64,000 bases of DNA from Mesorhizobium loti (GCF_002858745.1 NZ_PJRO01000001.1:434001-498000), one strand, 5' to 3'; counted from the first letter of the stretch, positions 26,275-34,922 are shown. Made by a program: numbers and translations. Notes: generated by a model not told the origin, from the letters alone.

Positions 26275-28528
26275 GACCATTTCACAGACCAACCGGTCCC
26301 ATCGCCACGGATCGAATGCCGGCCAGCCGCTGACACGCCGCGATGGTGTGCTCAAGGTCACCGGCCGTGCAACCTATGCCGCCGACAACCATCCAGACGA
26401 CATGCTTTATGCTGTCCCCGCCGTCAGCCGGATCGCACGCGGGCGCGTCACGGCACTCGACGTCACCGCGGCCAAGGCGCATGCCGGCGTCGTCGAGGTC
26501 CTCACTCCGGCCAATCGGCCGCCGCTGGCGCATGATCCGGACGAGAAGATGCCACCCTTCGGCTTCCGCGTGGAGGTGCTGCAGGACGATGGCGTGCGCT
26601 ATGTCGGACAGCCGATCGCGCTGGTCATCGCCGAGACGCTGGAGGCGGCAACGGAAGGGGCCGCCCTGCTCGACCCGCAATATGAAACCGCCACTGCCCG
26701 CACGGATCTTTCCAACGGTGACCGTTTCGATACCGCCACTGTCGGCATCGGAGCACCGGCCCGCACGGCCTATGGCGATATCGCGGCAGGACTGGCCGCC
26801 GCCACCCATGTCACAGAGGCCGATTACGTGACGCCGGCGCAGTACCACAATGCGATGGAACCACACGCTGTGGTGGCCGAATGGGATGGCGACCGGGTTA
26901 CCCTCGACATGCCCAACCAGGCCATGGCGCTCAGCTGCGCAGCCTATGCCGCCTATTTCGGCGTCCCGGCCGAGAATGTGCTGATCCGCTCGCCCTTCCT
27001 CGGTGGCGGTTTCGGCTCGAAGGCGATCCTCAACGGGCCGCAGATATTGGCCATTCTCGCCGCCCGCATGCTCCAGCGGCCGGTAAAGCTGGTGCTCACT
27101 CGGGCGCAGATGTACGGTCCGGTGGGGCACCGCGGTCACACCTGGCAGAAGCTGCGCATCGGCACGGACAGGGAAGGTCGTCTTACCGCCCTGCATCACC
27201 ACGCGCTTTGCGCCACCTCCAGCTTCGACGAATTCCTCGAGCCGGCGGCAAACGCCTCGCTGCCGCTCTATGAGAGCCCCGCCATCCTTGTCGAACACGA
27301 GGGCCTCAGGCTCGACACCGGCACACCGGGGCCGATGCGCGCGCCCGGCGAAGCCTCGGGGTCGGCGGCGCTCGAAGTCGCCATGGACGAGGCGGCTGTC
27401 GCCTGCGGCATGGATCCGCTCGAATTCAGGCTGGCCAACTATGCCGAAACCGAGCCCGGTACCGGCAGGCCGTTCTCATCCAAGACACTGCGGGAGTGCT
27501 ACTCGGAGGGCGCAAAACGCTTCGGCTGGGCCGGCAGGCCACTCGAACCGCGCCAGATGCGCGACGAGAACGGCTTCCTCGTCGGGTGGGGCATGGGCAC
27601 GGCCGTTTTCCACTGCCCACACTTCCCTGCGGAGGCCCGCGCTACACTGCGCGCCGACGGCACGGCCCTGGTGGAGACATCAGGCGCCGACATGGGCCAA
27701 GGTGCCTGGACAGCGCTCGCCCAGATCGCGGCCGAGGCGCTCGGCCTCGATCCCGACCAGGTCGAGTTCCACTCCGGTGTATCAAGCCTGCCCGACGGCG
27801 GCATCGCCGGCGGTTCCGGTCATACGGCAAGTGCCGGTCTGGCACTGAACAATGCAGGCGAAGACGCGATCGCCAAGCTCGCGGCACTTGCCACCGCCGA
27901 TCCTGCTTCTCCGCTTTTCGGGTCCGGCAATATCGGTGTCGTGCCCCGCTCTGGCCGGCTCCACAGGCTCGACGATGAGGGACGCAGCGAAAGTTATGTC
28001 GACATCCTCGCCCGTACAGGCCAGACCGAAGTGATCGGCACCGCCAAGGCAGCGCGCGACCAGGAAGCTGCTGCGCACCACGCGATGTTCTCCCACGGCG
28101 CCGTCTTCGCCGAGGTGAAGGTCGATCCCGATCTCGGGCAGATCCGCGCAACGCGGCTGGTCGGCGCTTTCGCGGCCGGTCGCGTGATCAATCCCCGGCT
28201 CGTGCGCAGCCAATATTTCGGCGGCATGATCTGGGGGGCATCCTTTGCACTGCATGAGGAGGCGATAACCGACCGCAGGACAGGCCGGATCATGAATGCC
28301 GACTTCGCCGAATACCATGTGCCGGTCAACGCGGATGTGCCTTCGCTGGATGCGATCCTGACCGAAGAGCATGATCCCTACGTCAATCCGCTCGGCATCA
28401 AAGGCGTCGGCGAGATCGGCATCACCGGAACCGTGGGAGCCATCGCCAACGCCGTGTGGCACGCCACAGGCGTGCGCGTACGACGGTTCCCGATCCGCAT
28501 CGAGGATCTCGTCATTGGCCGGTCCTGA
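26264..28528 (+). CDS. Molybdenum hydroxylase molybdopterin-binding subunit (xanthine dehydrogenase/PaoC family)
   Basis: 754 residues, the catalytic subunit. SPFLGGGFGSKA binds the cofactor, PGEASGSAALEVAMDEAA gives the A-P-G-E-A region, SGADMGQGAWTALAQIAAE is a cofactor segment, and the late GVGEIGITGTVGAIANAV contains the active Glu. Members hydroxylate aldehydes or N-heterocycles. The subunit order 2Fe-2S, FAD, Mo is that of PaoABC. No molybdenum-insertion chaperone (PaoD/XdhC) gene is next to it, so that factor must be elsewhere. The substrate is not known. Confidence 0.93.
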   Translation: MSPETISQTNRSHRHGSNAGQPLTRRDGVLKVTGRATYAADNHPDDMLYAVPAVSRIARGRVTALDVTAAKAHAGVVEVLTPANRPPLAHDPDEKMPPFGFRVEVLQDDGVRYVGQPIALVIAETLEAATEGAALLDPQYETATARTDLSNGDRFDTATVGIGAPARTAYGDIAAGLAAATHVTEADYVTPAQYHNAMEPHAVVAEWDGDRVTLDMPNQAMALSCAAYAAYFGVPAENVLIRSPFLGGGFGSKAILNGPQILAILAARMLQRPVKLVLTRAQMYGPVGHRGHTWQKLRIGTDREGRLTALHHHALCATSSFDEFLEPAANASLPLYESPAILVEHEGLRLDTGTPGPMRAPGEASGSAALEVAMDEAAVACGMDPLEFRLANYAETEPGTGRPFSSKTLRECYSEGAKRFGWAGRPLEPRQMRDENGFLVGWGMGTAVFHCPHFPAEARATLRADGTALVETSGADMGQGAWTALAQIAAEALGLDPDQVEFHSGVSSLPDGGIAGGSGHTASAGLALNNAGEDAIAKLAALATADPASPLFGSGNIGVVPRSGRLHRLDDEGRSESYVDILARTGQTEVIGTAKAARDQEAAAHHAMFSHGAVFAEVKVDPDLGQIRATRLVGAFAAGRVINPRLVRSQYFGGMIWGASFALHEEAITDRRTGRIMNADFAEYHVPVNADVPSLDAILTEEHDPYVNPLGIKGVGEIGITGTVGAIANAVWHATGVRVRRFPIRIEDLVIGRS

Positions 28529-28558
28529 CAACCGGCCGAGCGAGAAACCAATAATTGC

Positions 28559-28595
28559 TCAACCTGCTGTCGCCGACGTGACGACAGCAGGTTGA
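28559..28595 (+). terminator. Long hairpin after the hydroxylase operon
   Basis: Fourteen-base perfect arms, TCAACCTGCTGTCG and its complement, with a nine-base loop, 31 bases past the operon stop. No U-tract follows, so it may end transcription weakly or protect the 3' end. Confidence 0.65.
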
Positions 28596-28617
28596 AACAA
28601 CCACCATCGAGCCAGCA

Positions 28618-28836
28618 ATGCAGCAAATTGTCATCACCACCACACTCAGCAAGCCACCGCTGACATCTCCGGTCGAGGCCGAGGTTTTCATGGCCAAGGC
28701 CGACAAGCTCCACCGCACGATCGTCCATCTCCTGCGCACCTCACCGGCGGAGAAGCGCCTGGTTTTGCTGAACCTTGATGAAATTCTGTCCGACGCAGTC
28801 GTCGGGACGGTTGGAAGGACGCCAAGCTGGAAATAG
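28618..28836 (+). CDS. Small hypothetical protein
   Basis: 72 residues, beginning MQQIVITTTLSKPP. The sequence is soluble and mixed-charge, with a KADKLHRTIVHLLR segment that looks helical. No family is recognised and no strong ribosome site is seen. Third-position G/C preference is fair. It may be a real small gene or a chance frame in the gap after the hydroxylase operon. Confidence 0.4.
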   Translation: MQQIVITTTLSKPPLTSPVEAEVFMAKADKLHRTIVHLLRTSPAEKRLVLLNLDEILSDAVVGTVGRTPSWK

Positions 28837-28985
28837 CAAGGACATGGCGCCCTGTTGCGAGCGATGCCATGGATCAACAAGTCAGCATCTTACACTCCGT
28901 AAGAAGCTTTGATCGCGCAAACATTGACCTCGCAGGCTCAGTCCCGATGATGTCCGCCCGTGGGGGCGTAGTCGAAGGGACGATA

Positions 28986-29162
28986 ATGACCTCCAAACTC
29001 CACCTTCTCGCGCTGCTTGGAATTGCAGCCTTTACGCTTGCTGCCTGCAGCCAGACGGATTCGCAAACCACACAGACCCCCTCCACGACTGTCGCACCAC
29101 CACCGAGCACGATGACGACGCCGGCACCGACTGCGACGCCACAACCGGCACCGGTGCAATAA
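28986..29162 (+). CDS. Small lipoprotein with Thr/Pro-rich tail
   Basis: 58 residues. The inner ATG at 28986 is chosen because it gives a complete lipoprotein signal: TSKLHLLALLGIAAFTLAAC with LAAC at 18-21 as the lipobox and AGGGA upstream. The mature part is only 38 residues, nearly all Thr, Pro, Gln, Ser and Ala, so it is probably an unstructured, membrane-tethered peptide. A hairpin terminator directly follows. The function is unknown. Confidence 0.7.
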   Translation: MTSKLHLLALLGIAAFTLAACSQTDSQTTQTPSTTVAPPPSTMTTPAPTATPQPAPVQ

Positions 29163-29178
29163 ACGGCCCTTTCGAAAT

Positions 29179-29205
29179 CGAAACCTCGCCATCGGCGAGG
29201 TTTCG
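29179..29205 (+). terminator. Intrinsic terminator after the lipoprotein gene
   Basis: CGAAACCTCGCC and GGCGAGGTTTCG form a 12-bp stem with a three-base loop, 17 bases after the stop, followed by TTTCA. Confidence 0.8.
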
Positions 29206-29274
29206 TTTCAGGTGTCCAGCGAGTGTTTGCACGCCCGTCGCGGGCCTCATTCTCAATCCTCCGCCAGCAAGGCC

Positions 29275-29306
29275 AGAGCGTTTCCGTTTTTTAACGGAAA
29301 CGCTCT
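29275..29306. repeat. AGAGCGTTTCCG hairpin, first part of a rhizobial intergenic repeat
   Basis: AGAGCGTTTCCGTT, TTTT, AACGGAAACGCTCT: 14-bp perfect stem. This palindrome, next to the one at 29323-29366, is the arrangement seen in dispersed mosaic intergenic elements of rhizobia (RIME-like). The family link is from memory of such sequences, not from a search. Confidence 0.7.
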
Positions 29307-29322
29307 AACTCGTTGTTTTCAC

Positions 29323-29366
29323 GCAATTCCGGACGGAAAACCGCTACGCATTTTTCCTGGAATTGC
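29323..29366. repeat. GCAATTCC...GGAATTGC repeat, second part of the rhizobial intergenic element
   Basis: The unit begins GCAATTCCGGACGGAAAACC and closes with TTTTTCCTGGAATTGC; outer arms GCAATTCC and GGAATTGC pair and inner CCGGACGGAAAA and TTTTTCC pair partly. The same layout is common between genes in Mesorhizobium and relatives. Confidence 0.7.
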
Positions 29367-29515
29367 CCTAGCGCCGAATTTCGGCGCCGCTGTGTAACGC
29401 CGTTCATAGATGACGCGGCTGCAACCTTGCATTCTCCTCGCGCGGCCCGACGTGGACCCAGGTCCCCGCCCCCGAACCAAGTCAGCGCGTTTGCCGCCCG
29501 CGGAAGGAGGTTCCG

Positions 29516-29959
29516 ATGAAGTTGAATGCCAAACTGCTCGCCATTATCGGGAAACGCATTCCCGCCATCTACGACGTCATCCCGCGAGGGCCACAAGGCT
29601 GGCTGTCGCATATCGCGCTCAACCCGCAACCCCTGCCACCGGGACATCTGGGCGCAGCCGTCGCGGCTGAGTTCATCCGGTCTGCCTGGCTGGCCGAGAG
29701 AGCCGGCCTGGATATGAAGCGGGTCTTCGACGATCTCGATGACTGGTGCCCGACCCGGCCGAAAAAGATCAAGCTTCCACCCTGGTGGCCTCCTTTCCCC
29801 GAGCCGGAACCGCATCCGGAATGGCTTGTCGATTTCCATCTCGGCTTCGCCGCCCGGGTCGCAGCGAGCCTTTCAGAGGCCGGTGACACGTCGCTTGACC
29901 AATCCCTCAATAAGGCAGTTGAACGATCCTTGGCTGCAATCGAGACCGCGAAAATCTGA
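29516..29959 (+). CDS. Hypothetical protein with LNPQPLPP motif
   Basis: 147 residues with an excellent ribosome site (GGAAGGAGG) before the ATG. The striking feature is ALNPQPLPPGHLGAAVAAEF near residue 33, followed later by a Pro- and Trp-rich stretch, LPPWWPPFPEPEPHPEW. There is no signal peptide or membrane segment. The NPQPLPP motif recurs in small uncharacterised proteins of varied bacteria as far as I recall; no function is assigned. It stands alone between a repeat element and a strong terminator. Confidence 0.75.
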   Translation: MKLNAKLLAIIGKRIPAIYDVIPRGPQGWLSHIALNPQPLPPGHLGAAVAAEFIRSAWLAERAGLDMKRVFDDLDDWCPTRPKKIKLPPWWPPFPEPEPHPEWLVDFHLGFAARVAASLSEAGDTSLDQSLNKAVERSLAAIETAKI

Positions 29960-29970
29960 CTGCGGCCGAA

Positions 29971-30002
29971 AAAGTGGGCCGGTTTGTGGGCCGGCCCACT
30001 TT
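29971..30002 (+). terminator. Terminator after the LNPQPLPP-protein gene
   Basis: AAAGTGGGCCGG and CCGGCCCACTTT pair perfectly over 12 bases with an eight-base loop, 12 bases past the stop. The A/T ends suit either direction, so it may also serve the leftward gene at 30062. Confidence 0.75.
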
Positions 30003-30061
30003 CGGGAACATCGCTGCGCCCGTTTGCGACGCAGTCGGCTCACGACATCAGCTGCTCGCCC

Positions 30062-30325
30062 CTACATCTCGTCCCATTCCGGCAAACGCCCCCGGCGCGC
30101 CACCAGCCCGATCTGATCGCGATAGAAGCCGAGATCGGCCAACATCTTGTCATCAAGTTCCGACAGGCGTTTGCGGGTGCGGCGCACCGCGCGCCAGTAG
30201 CGTATCCGAGCGACGAAGCCGGCGCCAATCACCGTCAGCACGCCAGCCCAGGTGCCTTCCGATCGTTTCTGCGTCCCAAGAGCCCAGCGAAAGGCAACAG
30301 GGCGCTCTGTCCTCGCGAAGTTCAT
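30062..30325 (-). CDS. DUF1127 domain-containing small protein
   Basis: 87 residues. AGAGGAGG before the ATG at 30325 sets the start. The C-terminal half has the DUF1127 (YjiS-like) signature RKRLSELDDKMLADLGFYRD with basic residues before it. Short DUF1127 proteins of alphaproteobacteria have been tied to RNA turnover and to phosphate and carbon metabolism; this one has an extended N-terminus. It is expressed alone. Confidence 0.85.
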   Translation of the reverse strand: MNFARTERPVAFRWALGTQKRSEGTWAGVLTVIGAGFVARIRYWRAVRRTRKRLSELDDKMLADLGFYRDQIGLVARRGRLPEWDEM

Positions 30326-30494
30326 AATCGCCTCCTCTGGAGAGCATGCCCTTGCGCAACGACGGCCCACGCCGCGAATCCTGGTTCGGTGGCTGGCTTT
30401 CTGCTGCGCGTGATCGATTTCGTATCGACATTAGCGCAATCGGCTCTAGCGTGTTATCGTCATATCGCCGATTTATGTTTGTGACTCGCCAGAG

Positions 30495-31292
30495 ATGATA
30501 CATCCGGACAACAGCACCCACCCCGATCTCAGCCTTGCGGAGCAGCAGGATTATCCGGCAGCAATCGTTGGCTATGACGGCGCGATCCAAAAGGGTACGC
30601 ATTATGACCGGCATCACCACCGCCGGGCGCAGCTCTTCCACATCGTTTCAGGCGCGGTCACCGTCGAAACCGAACGCGGTACCTTCGTGGCGCCGCCGGA
30701 ACGCGCGGTGTGGATCCCTTGCGATGTCGACCATGCGGTGACCTATCTGCAGGACACCAGGCAGCGGTTCCTGTTCTTCCGCCCGGAAGCCGTGCAGCAC
30801 CTGCCGACTGTGCCGGCGGTGATCAGGTTGTCGCCGCTTCTGCGCGAACTTATCCTGGGCTTTCTTGGTTATGCACGCGATGCAGCAACCGAGGGACCGG
30901 CAGCACGCATCGGCGGCGTCATCCTCGACCAGTTGGCGACCGAGCCAGCCGCACCCCTGCATCTGCCAATGCCTGCTTCCACCCGCCTGCGCGGCGCTGT
31001 CAGCGCGGTTGCCGCCGACCCATCGTCCAAGGACAGCCTCGCCGATATCGCCGGGAGGGCCGCACTCTCCGCGCGGTCTTTCGAACGCCATTTCCACGCC
31101 GAAACCGGCATGAGCTTCCGCGCATGGCGACAACAGGCACGGCTGATGAAAGCGGTGGAATGGTTGTCGCTCGGTGTCCCTGTCGGCGACATTGCGGAGC
31201 AGCTGGGCTACGAACAGCCCAGTGCCTTTGTTGCTGGTTTCCGCAAAGCCTTCGGCGTCACACCGGGGCGCTATTTCGACGACGGCTCATAG
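30495..31292 (+). CDS. AraC family transcriptional regulator with cupin N-terminal domain
   Basis: 265 residues. The first half is a small cupin (HHHRRAQLFHIVSGAVTVET, then VWIPCDVDHAV). The C-terminal double helix-turn-helix contains LADIAGRAALSARSFERHFH-AETGMSFRAW and a second helix pair around GDIAEQLGYEQPSAFVAGFR and FGVTPGRYF. It converges on the GST gene and has no obvious operon partner, so its target is open. The DUF1127 gene is divergent, 169 bp away. Confidence 0.92.
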   Translation: MIHPDNSTHPDLSLAEQQDYPAAIVGYDGAIQKGTHYDRHHHRRAQLFHIVSGAVTVETERGTFVAPPERAVWIPCDVDHAVTYLQDTRQRFLFFRPEAVQHLPTVPAVIRLSPLLRELILGFLGYARDAATEGPAARIGGVILDQLATEPAAPLHLPMPASTRLRGAVSAVAADPSSKDSLADIAGRAALSARSFERHFHAETGMSFRAWRQQARLMKAVEWLSLGVPVGDIAEQLGYEQPSAFVAGFRKAFGVTPGRYFDDGS

Positions 31293-31321
31293 TTTGACAG
31301 CCGTTGTTCGCGCGGATGGCT

Positions 31322-32191
31322 TTACTCCGCCGCGACCTTGTCCTGCGTGTTCGTCTCGAAGTCGCTGGCGTCATGTCGTTCGCGCAACTGGCCTGCCGGA
31401 TCGCCGGACACACGGTTGACCATGCGCCCGCGTTTGACCGCCGGCCGCGCGTGAAGCTGATCGGCCCAACGCAACAGGTTCTTGTATTCGTGCACGGAGA
31501 GGAACTCGCCTGCACCATAGTTCCAGCCTTTCACCATGCCGCCATACCAGGGCCAGATCGCCATATCGGCGATGGTATATTCGCTACCCGCAACATATTC
31601 GTTCTCGGCCAACCGCCGGTCGAGCACGTCCAGTTGTCGCTTGGTTTCCATGGCGTAGCGGTTGATCGCATACTCGATCTTTTCCGGTGCATAGGCATAG
31701 AAATGGCCGAAGCCGCCACCGACGAAAGGTGCTGATCCCATCTGCCAGAACAGCCAGGACAGTGTCTCCGCCCGTGCCGGCTGTTCAGTCGGCAGGAAAG
31801 CACCGAACTTTTCGGCGAGATAGGTCAGGATCGCGCCGGATTCGAACACACGGATCGACTTGCTACCGCTGCGGTCGAGCAGCGCCGGGATCTTCGAGTT
31901 CGGGTTGACGTCGACAAAACCCGAGCCGAACTGTTCACCGTCGATCTTGATCAGCCAGGCATCATATTCGGCGCCCTTGTGACCAGCCGCCAGCAATTCC
32001 TCCAGCAGGATGGTCACCTTCACGCCGTTGGGCGTTCCCAACGAATAGAGCTGCAGCGGGTGCTTGCCGATGGGCAATTCCTTGTCGTGCGTCGCTCCGG
32101 CAATAGGGCGGTTGGTGCTGGCAAAGGCACCGCCATTGGCCTTATCCCAGGTCCAGACCTTTGGCGGCGTGTAATCGGATTGTTCTGACAT
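31322..32191 (-). CDS. yghU: Glutathione S-transferase family, YghU-type disulfide-bond oxidoreductase
   Basis: 289 residues. The N-terminal extension with PKVWTWDKANGGAFASTNRPI-AG is the hallmark of the YghU group. The thioredoxin-like GST domain has LYSLGTPNGVKVTILLEEL (the TPN/NGxK glutathione-binding motif) and NPNSKIPALLD with the cis-Pro. The all-helical half has SEYTIADMAIWPWYGG. Such proteins hold two glutathione molecules and reduce disulfides. GGGAG seven bases before the ATG supports the start. It is likely a single-gene unit. Confidence 0.92.
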   Translation of the reverse strand: MSEQSDYTPPKVWTWDKANGGAFASTNRPIAGATHDKELPIGKHPLQLYSLGTPNGVKVTILLEELLAAGHKGAEYDAWLIKIDGEQFGSGFVDVNPNSKIPALLDRSGSKSIRVFESGAILTYLAEKFGAFLPTEQPARAETLSWLFWQMGSAPFVGGGFGHFYAYAPEKIEYAINRYAMETKRQLDVLDRRLAENEYVAGSEYTIADMAIWPWYGGMVKGWNYGAGEFLSVHEYKNLLRWADQLHARPAVKRGRMVNRVSGDPAGQLRERHDASDFETNTQDKVAAE

Positions 32192-32540
32192 CGTCGGCTC
32201 CCATCGGATCGGCGGATGGCTGACAGGTCAGTGGCCATCCTCGCGGACCAATTACATAGGCGTCAGAGCCGGCCTTTGACAGGCAGATTTTGTTCCAAAA
32301 CCCAAGCAATCGCCGCAACGATTTTCTGCGCTGGCCCGCTTCTGCAGCAGCAATGTTTTTGGGTGCGGTAGTTTGGTCCTGCCACCGAGACAGCCGAACC
32401 ACAACCCTGATGTTTTCTTGACCTGTGACCGGCAAATCCCCAATCGAATTCTGATGTCGGCCCAGCCTATCAAAGGTCTCCAGACGGCCGGCGCAGCACG
32501 AGATTGCCTGTAGACCGGCAAGAACGCCGCGACCCGTGCC
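32192..32540. other. 349-bp intergenic stretch, nothing recognised
   Basis: No gene, repeat or clear palindrome is seen between the YghU-type gene and the small gene at 32541. Open frames on both strands here show no family features. It must hold the yghU promoter at its left end. Confidence 0.5.
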
Positions 32541-32831
32541 ATGCTCAAACCCATATCCCAGTTCCGGTTGCTGACCAGAACGAACGCCATACCAACCGAA
32601 TACTTCATCCTCGCCAACCTGCAGTCGGACGGGCCGGTGGTCGGACACCTTGCTGGCAAACCGATCCGCGAGGCCGTCATCGACCAGAATGGTCGGCGTT
32701 ATCGCTTCACCGGTGTCATGCCGCGCACACGCGGCGGCCGTTTCGCCGTGGAAAATCTTCGCCCAGGCGAATGGATCGTTCAGCCGGGTTTGATCTACAC
32801 ACTGGAGGAGCCGGTGCCGCTGCGGGCCTGA
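32541..32831 (+). CDS. Small hypothetical protein
   Basis: 96 residues. The sequence contains a compact, beta-rich pattern (VVGHLAGKPIREAVIDQNGRRY, then ENLRPGEWIVQPGLIY) with no signal peptide. Codon use is normal for the window, which supports a real gene. There is no strong ribosome site and no recognised family. It precedes the HAD phosphatase gene by 119 bp on the same strand. Confidence 0.55.
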   Translation: MLKPISQFRLLTRTNAIPTEYFILANLQSDGPVVGHLAGKPIREAVIDQNGRRYRFTGVMPRTRGGRFAVENLRPGEWIVQPGLIYTLEEPVPLRA

Positions 32832-32950
32832 AATTTGAACACAAAAGATGGGAGGCGTCTTTCCACGGCCCATCCCGTTGTTGTCACAATGCGGGGAACA
32901 ATATCGGACCGGCACAGTTGAGAAACCGAACCGAAAGGAGAGGTCTCTTG

Positions 32951-33673
32951 ATGGATGTGACGGCGCTTGCCACCGATTACGACGAAACCCTTGCCGAGGA
33001 AGGCCTGGTCTCAGCGAAGACATTGACCGCGTTGCGGAAGCTGAAGGACAGCGGCCGCAGGCTCATCCTTGTATCGGGGCGGCAACTGGCCGATCTCGAA
33101 AAAGTTTTTCCAGACCTCGACATCTTCGACAGGGTCGTGGCGGAAAATGGAGCCGTGCTGCATGATCCGACCACGGGGCAGAAGAGGCTACTGGCCCCGC
33201 CTCCTCCCTCGACCTTCGTCGAAGCCTTGAAGAAGCGCGGCGTCGATCCGCTTCTTGTCGGCCAAACCGTGATCGGCACGCTGGTGCCGAACGAAATGAT
33301 CGTCCTCGATGAAATTCGGCGCCAAGGCCTCGAACTCGAGATCATCTTCAACAAGGGTGCCGTCATGGTGCTGCCCAGCGGCATCAACAAGGCGACCGGC
33401 CTGATGGCAGCGCTGGACGACCTCGGCCTGTCAGTCGATGGCGTTGTGGCGGTCGGCGACGCCGAAAACGATCATGATTTCCTGCGCAAGGCAGGCTTTG
33501 GAGTTGCGGTGGCCAACGCGCTGCCAAGCCTGAAGAAAACAGCGGATCGTGTCACCCTTGCACCCGCAGGTGACGGCGTCGTCGAGATCATCGACGACAT
33601 CCTGCGCGGCGATATCGCGGTTATGGACACATCTAAAACCGACGCAGCGATCGGAAGCGTGGTTCTGGGGTAG
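32951..33673 (+). CDS. HAD-IIB family hydrolase (sugar-phosphate phosphatase type)
   Basis: 240 residues. GGAGAGG seven bases upstream fixes the ATG at 32951, though the same frame is open 149 codons further 5' without coding features. Motif I is DYDET (DxDxT) near the start, motif II the Ser in ILVSGR, motif III the Lys in INKATGL and motif IV GDAENDHDFL. The C2-type cap makes it a Cof-like or trehalose/sucrose-phosphate phosphatase relative. It precedes glycosyltransferase, debranching-enzyme and trehalose-phosphate-synthase-like genes, so it could dephosphorylate the product of the last; that is inference. Confidence 0.87.
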   Translation: MDVTALATDYDETLAEEGLVSAKTLTALRKLKDSGRRLILVSGRQLADLEKVFPDLDIFDRVVAENGAVLHDPTTGQKRLLAPPPPSTFVEALKKRGVDPLLVGQTVIGTLVPNEMIVLDEIRRQGLELEIIFNKGAVMVLPSGINKATGLMAALDDLGLSVDGVVAVGDAENDHDFLRKAGFGVAVANALPSLKKTADRVTLAPAGDGVVEIIDDILRGDIAVMDTSKTDAAIGSVVLG

Positions 33674-33830
33674 TTGTCCGTCGCCGGGTTCCCTTGAGAT
33701 CGCCAGACAGGCCGGCACGAGCGCCCGTCCGCTCAAATCCTGGCATCGCCGCATCGCATTAATGTCGGAACGATCCTGACGCTGATGCATTTGGTTTTTC
33801 ATCACCGACCTACTGGAGGACTGCCGGGCC

Positions 33831-34922
33831 ATGAAAATTGCCCATGTCGCACCGCTTTTTGAGTCCGTTCCCCCACAGCTTTACGGCGGCACGGAACGCA
33901 TCATTTCCTACCTTACAGAAGCGCTTGTCGAACTCGGGCATGAGGTCACCTTGTTTGCATCCGGCGACGCTAAGACATCGGCGACCCTGGTGGCGGGGCG
34001 TGAGCGGGCGCTGCGGCTCGATCCTCATCCGCTGAAGTCGGAAATCGCCGCTCATCTTTCCATGCTGCACGACGTCAAGGCACGCGCCGACGAGTTCGAC
34101 GTCATCCATTTTCACCTCAGTCATTTCCAGCATTTCCCGTTCTTCGACGACATGCCGGGGCGTACCGTGACGACACCGCATGGCAGGCTGGACTATGCAG
34201 ATCTGGCTCCGGCCTACGCACGGTTCCCCGATTTCCCGATGATCTCGATTTCGCAGAGCCAGAAAACGCCCCTGCCCGACGCCAACTGGCTTTCCACCAT
34301 CCACCACGGCATTCCACCAAATCTCTACACGCTCGATTCCGAGGCCGGTGCCAACGGTACCTATCTGGCATTCCTCGGCAGGCTCTCGCGTGACAAGCGG
34401 CCGGATCGAGCCATAGAGATCGCTCGCCGCACCGGGCTCAAGCTGAAGCTGGCAGCCAAGATAGGCGATGGCGATCGCGACTATTTCCACGAGGTGGTGG
34501 AGCCGCTGATTGACGGTGATCAGATTGAATATGTTGGCGAGATACCAGAGAGCCGCAAGAACGAATTCCTCGGCAACGCCGCGGGCCTGCTGTTTCCCAT
34601 CGACTGGCCGGAACCGTTCGGGCTGGCGGTCATCGAAGCAATGGCCTGCGGCACGCCGGTCATGGCCTGGAGCTGCGGCGCCATGCCGGAGGTCGTCGAC
34701 CACGGCGTCAGCGGCATTCTGGTGGAGACCATGGAAGATGCCGTATCCACGATGCCGGACCTGTTGTCGCTCGACAGGCGCCGCGTCCGCGCCACCTTCG
34801 AGGAGCGGTTTTCGGCATCACGCATGGCACGGGATTACGTGACCGCCTACCAGCAACTGATCGGAGCACCGACGGAGAGCAGACGCCACCCCAACCGAAA
34901 TCTCCTCGGAGCGATCCATTGA
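33831..34922 (+). CDS. Glycosyltransferase family 4 (GT-B fold)
   Basis: 363 residues. PQLYGGTERIISYLTEALVE-LGHEVTLF is the typical GT4 N-terminal donor-fold start, and PEPFGLAVIEAMACGTPVMAW is the conserved E-x7-E nucleotide-sugar site. GGAGG lies 11 bases before the ATG. Its stop overlaps the next gene start (TTGA), so expression is coupled with the debranching-type enzyme. The pairing of a GT4 gene with a GDE-type gene and a GT20 gene suggests a glucan or glucoside compatible-solute pathway. The acceptor is unknown. Confidence 0.9.
   Translation: MKIAHVAPLFESVPPQLYGGTERIISYLTEALVELGHEVTLFASGDAKTSATLVAGRERALRLDPHPLKSEIAAHLSMLHDVKARADEFDVIHFHLSHFQHFPFFDDMPGRTVTTPHGRLDYADLAPAYARFPDFPMISISQSQKTPLPDANWLSTIHHGIPPNLYTLDSEAGANGTYLAFLGRLSRDKRPDRAIEIARRTGLKLKLAAKIGDGDRDYFHEVVEPLIDGDQIEYVGEIPESRKNEFLGNAAGLLFPIDWPEPFGLAVIEAMACGTPVMAWSCGAMPEVVDHGVSGILVETMEDAVSTMPDLLSLDRRRVRATFEERFSASRMARDYVTAYQQLIGAPTESRRHPNRNLLGAIH

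Larger units (their letters stand above)
29163..29515. other. 353-bp intergenic stretch rich in palindromes
   Basis: It has no gene but contains a terminator, a 14-bp hairpin and a rhizobial-type palindromic repeat, each listed separately, followed by a purine-rich GGAAGGAGG leader for the next gene. Confidence 0.75.

Noticed and set aside
32504..32950. The HAD-phosphatase frame stays open 149 codons upstream of 32951
   Set aside because: The extension shows no domain features, overlaps the small gene at 32541 in another frame, and a good ribosome site precedes the ATG at 32951.
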